A stretch of DNA of 35,847 nt from JBGPIT01 sp041485125 (GTDB taxonomy: Bacteria; Desulfobacterota; Binatia; UTPRO1), in contig JBGPIT010000008.1 in the NCBI GenBank assembly GCA_041485125.1, positions 1 to 35,847 on the forward strand, in the 5' to 3' direction. Below the pieces are notes generated by a model. It ran no database searches and was not told where the DNA came from. It saw only the letters and a list, made by a program, of their open reading frames with translations. The first letter of the stretch is position 1. The number at the start of each line of letters is the position of its first letter. Shown piece after piece: positions 28,083-35,847 of the stretch. Both the position numbers and the translations under genes were made by a program.

Positions 28083-30022
28083 CAATCGCTTCCTTCCGAG
28101 CCGAGCAGCACCGCGCTCGACGGTCCCAGCGTAACCGAGGGCGCCTCGCCGGTCATCGCCGCGCGCAGGCCGCCCGACCCGCCGTATTCCGGCGCGTCGG
28201 TGTACAAGCGGACCGTCCAGCCTCCGGCGCTCGCGGCCGGCAGCTGCACCTGGCGCGGCTCGCGACTGAAATTGAAGAGCGCGACCGACGAGACGGCCGC
28301 GCCGGCACGCGCGCCGCGCGCCAGGCAGACCCAGCCCTGCTCGGGATCGCTCCGCACCTCGATCTCGGCATCGCCTGGACGGAGCAAGGGCTCGTCGCGC
28401 CGCAGCTTCAACAGATCACGGTAGAGCGCGCGCAGCGCGCGGTGCTCGGGCGCGCTGGCGCGGCTCCAGTCGAGACGCGAGCGCGCGAACGTCTCCTCGG
28501 CTTGCGGGTCGGGCACCTCGCCCTGCCAGTCGAACGCGGCGAACTCGCGTCGCCGGCCTTGCCGTACCGCCTCGACCAGGGCGGGATCGCCGTGGCTGAC
28601 GAAATAGAGAAACGGATTGGTCTCGCCGTACTCCTCGCCCATGAAGATCAGGGGGACGTAAGGCGAGAGCAGCAGCAGCGCCGCGGCGAGACGGAGCTCC
28701 GCCGGCGCGACCAACGTCGAGAGCCGGTCGCCGCCGGCGCGGTTCCCGACCTGGTCGTGGTTTTGCGTGAAGACGACGAAGCGCCCGGCGGCAACATCGA
28801 CCGCCGGCGCGCCGTGACGCCGCCGGCGATGGCGCAAGTAGGTGCCGGCGTGGACGAAGCGGTCGCGGAGCGCGGTCGCGACGTCGGGGACGCCGCGGAA
28901 ATCCTGGTAGTAGCCGTGGTGCTCGCCGGTGAGCGCGACGTGCACGGCGTGGTGGAGGTCGTCGCTCCACTGCGCGTCCATCGCGTAGCCGCCGCGCTCG
29001 CGCGTCCGCAGCAGCCGCGGATCGTTCAGGTCGCTCTCGGCGACGACGGTGACGGTGCGGCCGAGGCGCACGGCCTGCGCGTGCACTGTCACCGTCAGCT
29101 CGTCGAGGATGTGCCACGCGCTGAAGTCGAAGATCGCGTGCACCGCATCGAGGCGGAGCGCGTCGACGTGAAACTCGGTGATCCAGTAGAGCGCGTTCTC
29201 GATGACGTAACGACGGACCTCGTCGCTGCCGGCGTCGTCGTAGTTGACGGCGCTGCCCCACGGCGTGTGGTAGCGGTCGGTGAAGTAGCTGCCGTAGTCG
29301 GCGAGGTAGTTCCCCTCCGCGCCGAGGTGGTTGTAGACGACGTCGAGCGCGATCGCGATGCCGGCGCGATGCGCGGCGTCGACCAAGCGACGGAGTCCCT
29401 CGGGGCCGCCGTACGTGCTCTGCGGCGCGTAGGGATCGACGCCGTCATAGCCCCAGTTGCGGGCGCCGGGGAACTGCGCGACCGGCATCAGCTCGATCGT
29501 CGTGATGCCGAGGTCGCGGAGCGCGGCGAGGTGCGGGACCACCGCATCGAACGTGCCCTCTTGGGTGAACGTGCCGACGTGGAGCTCGTAGAGCACCGTG
29601 TCGGCCATCGCGAGGCCGCGCCATCCGCCGTCGTGCCACGCGAAGGCACGGGCATCGACGACGCGTGACGGTCCGTGCACGCCGTCGGGCTGGAAGCGGC
29701 TGACGGGATCGGGTCGCTCGACGATGTGTGTTCCGCGGTGCAGGACATAGACGTAGTCGGCGCCGGCGCCGACCTTCGCCACCGTCACCGCGAAGACGCC
29801 GCCGTCGCCGGGCTCGAGCGGATGGTCGCCGGCGGCGGGGCCGGTGAGGACGCGCGCGGTGACGTGCTCCGCCGCCGGCGCCCACACCTCGAAGCGCACC
29901 GCGCCGTCCGCCAGGAGCGTCGCGCCGCGCGCGAGCGACCACGGTCGACCGTTGCCGGGAAGCTGCACGACGCCGACCGGCAGGCGCAGTCCGTCGGACG
30001 CGCCCGCGCCGCGGCTCGTCAC
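28082..30022 (-). CDS. treZ: Malto-oligosyltrehalose trehalohydrolase
   Basis: 646 residues. Releases trehalose from the maltooligosyl trehalose made by TreY. N-terminal CBM48-like domain (GAVRFEVWAPAAEHVTARVLTG), then the GH13_10 barrel with ELHVGTFTQEGTFDAV, ELMPVAQFPGARNWGYDGVDPYAPQSTYGGPEG and ALDVVYNHLGAEGNYL. Catalytic Asp291 (LRLDAVHAIFDFSAWHIL), Glu329 (VVAESDLNDPRL) and Asp423 (TQNHDQVGNRAGGDRL). Start is GTG at 30022, overlapping the maltokinase stop as GTGA. Its partner treY sits on the opposite strand at the far end of the locus, whereas treY and treZ are usually neighbours on one strand. Confidence 0.95.
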   Translation of the reverse strand: MTSRGAGASDGLRLPVGVVQLPGNGRPWSLARGATLLADGAVRFEVWAPAAEHVTARVLTGPAAGDHPLEPGDGGVFAVTVAKVGAGADYVYVLHRGTHIVERPDPVSRFQPDGVHGPSRVVDARAFAWHDGGWRGLAMADTVLYELHVGTFTQEGTFDAVVPHLAALRDLGITTIELMPVAQFPGARNWGYDGVDPYAPQSTYGGPEGLRRLVDAAHRAGIAIALDVVYNHLGAEGNYLADYGSYFTDRYHTPWGSAVNYDDAGSDEVRRYVIENALYWITEFHVDALRLDAVHAIFDFSAWHILDELTVTVHAQAVRLGRTVTVVAESDLNDPRLLRTRERGGYAMDAQWSDDLHHAVHVALTGEHHGYYQDFRGVPDVATALRDRFVHAGTYLRHRRRRHGAPAVDVAAGRFVVFTQNHDQVGNRAGGDRLSTLVAPAELRLAAALLLLSPYVPLIFMGEEYGETNPFLYFVSHGDPALVEAVRQGRRREFAAFDWQGEVPDPQAEETFARSRLDWSRASAPEHRALRALYRDLLKLRRDEPLLRPGDAEIEVRSDPEQGWVCLARGARAGAAVSSVALFNFSREPRQVQLPAASAGGWTVRLYTDAPEYGGSGGLRAAMTGEAPSVTLGPSSAVLLGSEGSD

Positions 30023-31706
30023 GGCGATTCCTCGAGCAGTCGCAGCAGGTCGCGGAGTGGGATCGCGATCCAGTCAGGCCGGTTGTTGAGCTCGTACGCC
30101 AGCTCGTAGAAGCCCTTCTCGATCTCGAAGAGGGCGACCAGACGGTGCACGTCCTCGCGGTCGGCGGGAAGAAAGGCGGGCAGGGGAGTGTCGTCCGGTC
30201 CGACGTAGGCATCGAGGAAGGCCTCACGCGCGGCGCGGCGCCACTCGTCGGCGCGCCGCTCGCGGTCGGCATCGACGTCACCTGCGGCGCCGGCATCACG
30301 CTCGCGGTCGGCATTGCGTACGGCGCCGGCATCACGCTCGGCATCCGCGGCACGGACGGCGGCGGCCGCGTAGTCGAACGAGCGCAGCATCCCGGCGACG
30401 TCGCGGAGCGCGCTGTGGCGGCGCCGGCGCTCCGCGAGCGGACGCGCCGGCTCGCCCTCGAAGTCGAGGATGACGAAGTCGCCGTCGTTGGTGCGGAGCG
30501 TCTGCCCGAGATGAAAGTCGCCGTGGTGGCGGATGCGGGCGCCCGCCGCGCCGCTCGCGCCCGCGACGATCTCGCCGGCGTACGACATCGCCTCGCCGCG
30601 GCGCGAGAGTAGCGCGCGCACCTCCGGGATGAGCGCCTGCGGCACCGCGCCCTGCTTCCAGCGCGACTCGAGCAGGTCGAGGCCGTCGGTGATCGACCTC
30701 CCGATCGCCTCGAGCCAGCGCCGCAAGTCGGTGCTCGTGACCGGCACCGGTCCGAACGTCGGGTGTGATGGGTCCGACGCCAGCGCCTCGTGCAGGCCGC
30801 GCGTGATCGTACCGAGACGGCGCGCGTCGCGTGCGAAAGCCGGCGCCGTTCCGGCGGGTGCGGCGAGATGAGCCGCGAGACTCTCGAGCGCGTACGACCA
30901 GCCGTCGCCGCGCGACTCGACGTACTGCTGCAAGAGACCCGCGTCGGTGGTCGCGCCGTCCTGATCGACGAGGCGGGTCGTGCCGAGGAGCGCGGGGACG
31001 TGACGGAAGCTGGTGCGGGTCGTCAGGAACTCGGCGATCTCGACGTCGGGATTCTCGCCGGCTTCGAGCCGGCGATAGAGCTTCAAGATGCCGCGGGCGC
31101 CGTAGATGATCGAGGTGTTGCTCTGCTCGGCGGCGACGACCGTGCCGGCGGTCGTCTCGCCGGCGTCCTCCGGTCGTGACACGGGCGCGGCCACCCAGCG
31201 GCGGCCGCCCGACTCGATCGTCGCGCCGGCGAGCACGGCTTCGAGGAGCGCGCGGCGGAAGCGCGGGTCGTGGACGGCGTCGAAGAGGACGCCTTCGGTG
31301 TCGCCGTGCGCGAGCCGCGCCAGGATCGCCGTTGCCGGCACCGCGCCGACTTCCGCGACGGGGCGCGCCGCGAGCACGACCTGGTGCAGCGTCGTGCGGC
31401 CGCCTCCGAGCTCGACCGCGACGCGCGCGAGCGTCGCGCCGGCGAAGAGCGGGATCACGTCGTGCACGTGGACGGCGCGCGGCGACTCGCCCTTGGCGCC
31501 GAACCAGCGTTGCGCGCCGAGGAAGCGCGCGAGCGGCGCGCCGTCGAGCCTGCCGAGCGACTCGGGCGAGAGCGCGGCGCTGAGATCCGCGTCGCGCAGC
31601 TGGAGCAGCGGCGGCGTGTCCGCGTCGGACGCGTCGCCGTCGGTCCGCTGCGCGGCTCGCGCCGCGGCATCCTCCCGACGCTCGCCGGCCCCGTGCGGCC
31701 GCTCGC

Positions 31707-31710
<4 letters not shown>
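30019..31710 (-). CDS. mak: Maltokinase (Mak/Pep2 type)
   Basis: 563 residues. Phosphorylates maltose with ATP to maltose-1-phosphate, the donor used by GlgE. After a charged low-complexity N-terminus (about 1-35) comes the conserved cap region (GAPLARFLGAQRWFGAKGESPR), then a kinase fold of the aminoglycoside-phosphotransferase type: GTVVAAEQSNTSIIYG (nucleotide loop), ILKLYRRLEAGENPDVEIAEFL (Lys and Glu), the Brenner motif RHHGDFHLGQTL (Asp398), and FVILDFEGEPARPLAERR (metal-binding Asp). The C-terminus FYELAYELNNRPDWIAIPLRDL is typical of the family. The ATG at 31710 overlaps the treS stop as ATGA. A DNA duplication at 30259-30340 adds an Asp/Arg/Ala-rich insert between the catalytic core and the C-terminal helices. 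In other genomes this domain is often fused to TreS. Confidence 0.92.
30259..30340. repeat. Imperfect tandem repeat inside the maltokinase gene
   Basis: CTCGCGGTCGGCAT occurs at 30259-30272 and 30301-30314, and the 19-mer GGCGCCGGCATCACGCTCG occurs at 30286-30304 and 30322-30340. The copies are offset by 42 and 36 bp, multiples of three, so the frame is kept. They encode the repeated ERDAGAVRNADRERDAGA-type stretch, probably a flexible surface loop. Confidence 0.7.
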
Positions 31711-33362
<1,652 letters not shown>

Positions 33363-33393
33363 CGTCTCTCCTTCTGGTCCGGGGCGCCGCCCG

Positions 33394-35478
33394 TCAGGCG
33401 CGCACCACGCGCAGCACGTGACCGACGCGTACGGCGGGATCGAGGCGCACGTAGTTGCGCGGGCCGCGCCAGGTGTAGCGCTCGCCGCTGAGCAGATCCT
33501 CGACGACGAAGGGTGCGTCGGCGCCGAGGCCGAGCGCGGCGAGCGGTGCCGTCACCATCGTCTCCTGCGGGCGGTGCGGATCGAGGTTCACGACGACGAG
33601 GAGATCGTCGCGGTGGGCCCCGTCGTCGCGCGAGTAGAAGAGGACGTGCGCGTTCTCGGTCGGGTGGAAGGTGAGATTCGTCCGCCCTTGCAGCACGCGG
33701 TGCTCGCGGCGCAGGCGATTGATCGTCGCGATCTCCGCGTTGAGGTTGCCGGGCGCGTGCCAGTCCCGCACGCGCACCTCGTACTTCTCCGAGTGCAGGT
33801 ACTCCTCGCTGCCGGCGTGGAGCGGCTCGCGTTCGCAGAGCTCGTAGCCGCTGTAGATGCCGTAGAGCGGGTTCATGGTGGCGGCGAGGAGCAGCCGCAC
33901 CTGGAACGCGGGGCGGCCGCCGGTCTGCAGATACTCGTGCAGGATGTCCGGCGTATTGACGAAGAAGTTGCCGCGAAAATATTCCGCCATCTCGGTCGTC
34001 GTCAGCTCGGTCAGATACTCGCGCAGCTCGGCGCCGTCGTTCCGCCAGGTGAAATAGGTGTACGACTGCGTGAAGCCGACCTTGGCGAGCGCCTTCATGG
34101 GCTTCGGCCGCGTGAACGCCTCGGCGAAGAAGATCACGTCGGGATGCTCGCGCTGCACCTCGGCGATGATCCACTCCCAGAACGCGAGCGGCTTGGTGTG
34201 CGGGTTGTCGACGCGGAAGATGCGCACGCCACGCGCGATCCAGAACGTCAGGACGTCCCGGCACGCCGTCCACAGCGCGTCGAAGTCGTCACACCAGAAG
34301 TCGAGCGGGTAGATGTCCTCGTACTTCTTCGGCGGGTTCTCGGCGTACTTGATGGTGCCGTCGGGGCGGATGAAGAACCACGCCGGGTGCTCCGTCACCC
34401 ACGGATGGTCGGGCGAGCACTGCAGCGCGTAGTCGAGCGCGACCTCCATGCCGAGCTCGCCGGCGCGCGCGACGAAGTCCTCGAAGTCGGTGAGCGTACC
34501 GAGCGCCGGCTCGACCGCGGTGTGGCCGCCGTGCTCGTTGCCGATCGCCCACGGGCTGCCCGGATCGTCGGGCCCGCACTGGAGCGAATTGTTCGGTCCC
34601 TTGCGGTGGGTGCGGCCGATCGGATGGATCGGCGGCAGGTAGACGACGTCGAAGCCGAGCGCGGCGATCTCCTCCAGCCGGCGCTCCGCTTCCCTGAACG
34701 TCGCGTGCTGCCCGGGCCGGGTGCCCTGCGAGCGCGGGAACATCTCGTACCAGGCGGCGACGCCGGCGCGCTCGCGATCGACGATCACCTCGAGCTCGTG
34801 GTCGTAGCGCGTGAGGCCGTGCGGCGGCAGGTATTGCTCGACGAGGCCGAGCAACTCGGGCGCGAGCGCGGCGGCAACCCGCGCCGTCACGTCGGCGCGG
34901 TGGGCGTCGACGTTCGTGCGCGCGCCGCGGACCGCGGGTGCATCCGAGGGGGGGTCGACACTGCTCGACGGCAGGGCACCATCGCCGTCCTCGCCGCGGA
35001 GACGCGCGGCGGCGCGATCGAGCGCGACGCGCGCGTCGCCTTTGGCACATCTCGCCGCCTGCTCGACCAGCATCGCGCCCTCGAGCAGCTCCGACGCGAC
35101 GTCGAGGCCGGCGGTGTGCTTCTTCTCGAGCCCGCTCCGCCAGGTCCCGAAGACGTCGGTCCACGCCTCGATCGTGTACGTCCAGCGCCCGATCCGGTGC
35201 AGGAGGAACGCGCCCGACCAGCGATCGTCGTTGAAGTCGTAGGTGAGCGGCGCGTAGCGCCACTCGGTCTCGCCCGACGGGCGGTAGCAGATCCGCGCCG
35301 CGAGCAGATCGTGGCCGTCCTTGAAGACGTCCGCGCCGACGGCGAGCTCCTCGCCGACGAGACGTTTCACCGGATGGCGGCCGCCGTCGAGCTCGGGTGA
35401 GACCGCTTCGATGAAGACGCGCGCGAACGGCGCCGATGCGGACGCCGCCGCGGGCCTCCGCCGTGACGCCTTCACCAC
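33394..35478 (-). CDS. glgE: Alpha-1,4-glucan:maltose-1-phosphate maltosyltransferase
   Basis: 694 residues. Extends alpha-1,4-glucan by maltosyl units from maltose-1-phosphate. N-terminal beta domain (RVFIEAVSPELDGGRHPVKR, GADVFKDGHDLLAARICYR), helical insert (about 130-220), then the GH13_3 barrel with YEMFPRSQGTRPGQHATFREAERRL and PPIHPIGRTHRKGPNNSL. Catalytic Asp424 (IFRVDNPHTKPLAFWEW), Glu453 (IFFAEAFTRPKPM) and Asp511 (NTPDILHEYL). The frame remains open up to a GTG at 35559, but a clear GGAGG at 35486-35490 lies 7 bases before the GTG at 35478 (a second GTG follows at 35475), and homology begins just after it, so I choose 35478. It is the first gene of the minus-strand operon. Confidence 0.93.
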   Translation of the reverse strand: MVKASRRRPAAASASAPFARVFIEAVSPELDGGRHPVKRLVGEELAVGADVFKDGHDLLAARICYRPSGETEWRYAPLTYDFNDDRWSGAFLLHRIGRWTYTIEAWTDVFGTWRSGLEKKHTAGLDVASELLEGAMLVEQAARCAKGDARVALDRAAARLRGEDGDGALPSSSVDPPSDAPAVRGARTNVDAHRADVTARVAAALAPELLGLVEQYLPPHGLTRYDHELEVIVDRERAGVAAWYEMFPRSQGTRPGQHATFREAERRLEEIAALGFDVVYLPPIHPIGRTHRKGPNNSLQCGPDDPGSPWAIGNEHGGHTAVEPALGTLTDFEDFVARAGELGMEVALDYALQCSPDHPWVTEHPAWFFIRPDGTIKYAENPPKKYEDIYPLDFWCDDFDALWTACRDVLTFWIARGVRIFRVDNPHTKPLAFWEWIIAEVQREHPDVIFFAEAFTRPKPMKALAKVGFTQSYTYFTWRNDGAELREYLTELTTTEMAEYFRGNFFVNTPDILHEYLQTGGRPAFQVRLLLAATMNPLYGIYSGYELCEREPLHAGSEEYLHSEKYEVRVRDWHAPGNLNAEIATINRLRREHRVLQGRTNLTFHPTENAHVLFYSRDDGAHRDDLLVVVNLDPHRPQETMVTAPLAALGLGADAPFVVEDLLSGERYTWRGPRNYVRLDPAVRVGHVLRVVRA

Positions 35479-35485
35479 CCGACAA

Positions 35486-35490
35486 CCTCC
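35486..35490 (-). promoter_or_regulatory. Shine-Dalgarno that fixes the glgE start
   Basis: GGAGG on the minus strand, 7 bases before GTG at 35478 and 10 before GTG at 35475. No comparable site precedes the more distal GTG at 35559, so the 27 extra upstream codons are probably untranslated leader. Confidence 0.7.
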
Positions 35491-35649
35491 GCCCGCGAGA
35501 CTCGTGACTCCATGCTGGTAGGCGAATGACCCTAACAGTTGCGTCAGGGTGCGCGCCACGGGGGGTTTGAGAGCAGCGGAGTCGCATGAGCGTGAGCGCG
35601 CGTGCCGCGCCCGATCCGTCGCCGTCGCGGCCGGCCGGCAGCGCGGTCT

Positions 35650-35847
35650 CTAAACCCGCGCGGCGTGTGCCCGAATCGCGTCCGCGGCGGGAGCGGGCGC
35701 GTCGCGACGCATGAGCAGGTAGAGCAGTGGGCCGACGCTCCCGAGCGTGAGCGTCAGCACGATGTACGGCACCGCCGACGTGCCGCGCTCGCGCGCGTCG
35801 CGCCACATCCAGACGATCGCCATGCTGAGCGCGATGGTGAGATCGAC
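35650..35847 (-). CDS. C-terminal part of a small membrane protein (DUF2834-like), cut by the window end
   Basis: The last 65 codons of a minus-strand gene end at TAG (35652-35650). The translation runs VDLTIALSMAIVWMWRDARE, then SAVPYIVLTLTLGSVGPLLYLLMRRDAPAPAADAI and a charged tail. Two hydrophobic helices joined by a WRDARERG turn suggest a polytopic inner-membrane protein, and the VWMWRDAR...GSVGPLLYLL pattern resembles the DUF2834 family. Its N-terminus lies outside the window. It is on the same strand as glgE but separated by 171 bp, so it may be upstream of, or independent from, the operon. Function is unknown. Confidence 0.55.
   Translation of the reverse strand, partial: VDLTIALSMAIVWMWRDARERGTSAVPYIVLTLTLGSVGPLLYLLMRRDAPAPAADAIRAHAARV

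Noticed and set aside
23812..28424. Long plus-strand open frames (723 and 807 codons) opposite glgB and glgX
   Set aside because: They lie fully antisense to genes with intact catalytic motifs, show no domains or ribosome-binding sites, and have the biased composition expected of high-GC antisense frames.

Overview
The window is GC-rich (roughly 70% G+C by eye), gene-dense bacterial chromosome. Its secreted proteins include FG-GAP/VCBS repeat proteins, a Myxo-type disulfide repeat, a diheme protein with a hydrazine-synthase-alpha-like middle domain, a protein with paired Cys-x3-KLKA modules, and TPTP-type linkers. This mix resembles what I know from uncultivated delta-proteobacteria-like lineages, especially Binatota/Binatia. 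That placement is an inference from gene content; no rRNA or ribosomal protein gene is present to confirm it.

Left part (1-17227) is an accessory region of mostly single genes. In order: a secreted FG-GAP protein (+); a convergent secreted esterase of the alpha/beta-hydrolase fold (-) whose parts are in circularly permuted order; a divergent diheme HzsA-like protein (+); a secreted Cys-module protein (-); a 1401-residue hybrid histidine kinase with cache-like sensor, three PAS, HisKA, HATPase, two receivers and HPt (-); a VOC-family protein (-); a 640-bp stretch without a convincing gene but with a long inverted repeat; and a small secreted protein (+) that ends at a clear intrinsic terminator.

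Right part (17429-35478) is a complete alpha-glucan/trehalose locus. TreY is on the + strand. Converging on it is a tightly packed eight-gene minus-strand operon: glgE - treS - maltokinase - treZ - glgX - glgB - malQ - cdaA/ybbR. Five of its seven junctions are stop/start overlaps (ATGA, GTGA or TGATG) and the other two gaps are 6 and 31 bp. Together the enzymes can form a closed route: glucan to trehalose (GlgX, TreY, TreZ), trehalose to maltose (TreS), maltose to maltose-1-phosphate (maltokinase), and back to branched glucan (GlgE, GlgB), with MalQ reshuffling short maltodextrins. No glgA, glgC or glgP is in the window. The last operon gene is a membrane diadenylate cyclase (CdaA) fused in one polypeptide to a YbbR/CdaR-like domain. 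This would put c-di-AMP synthesis, an osmolyte and potassium signal elsewhere in bacteria, under the same transcript as compatible-solute metabolism. The window closes in the C-terminal part of a small membrane protein (-).

Most notable: the circularly permuted esterase; the CdaA-YbbR fusion coupled to the GlgE/trehalose operon, with an RHS in place of the usual RHR motif; the HzsA-like diheme protein outside an anammox setting; and several long, nearly perfect inverted repeats between genes.
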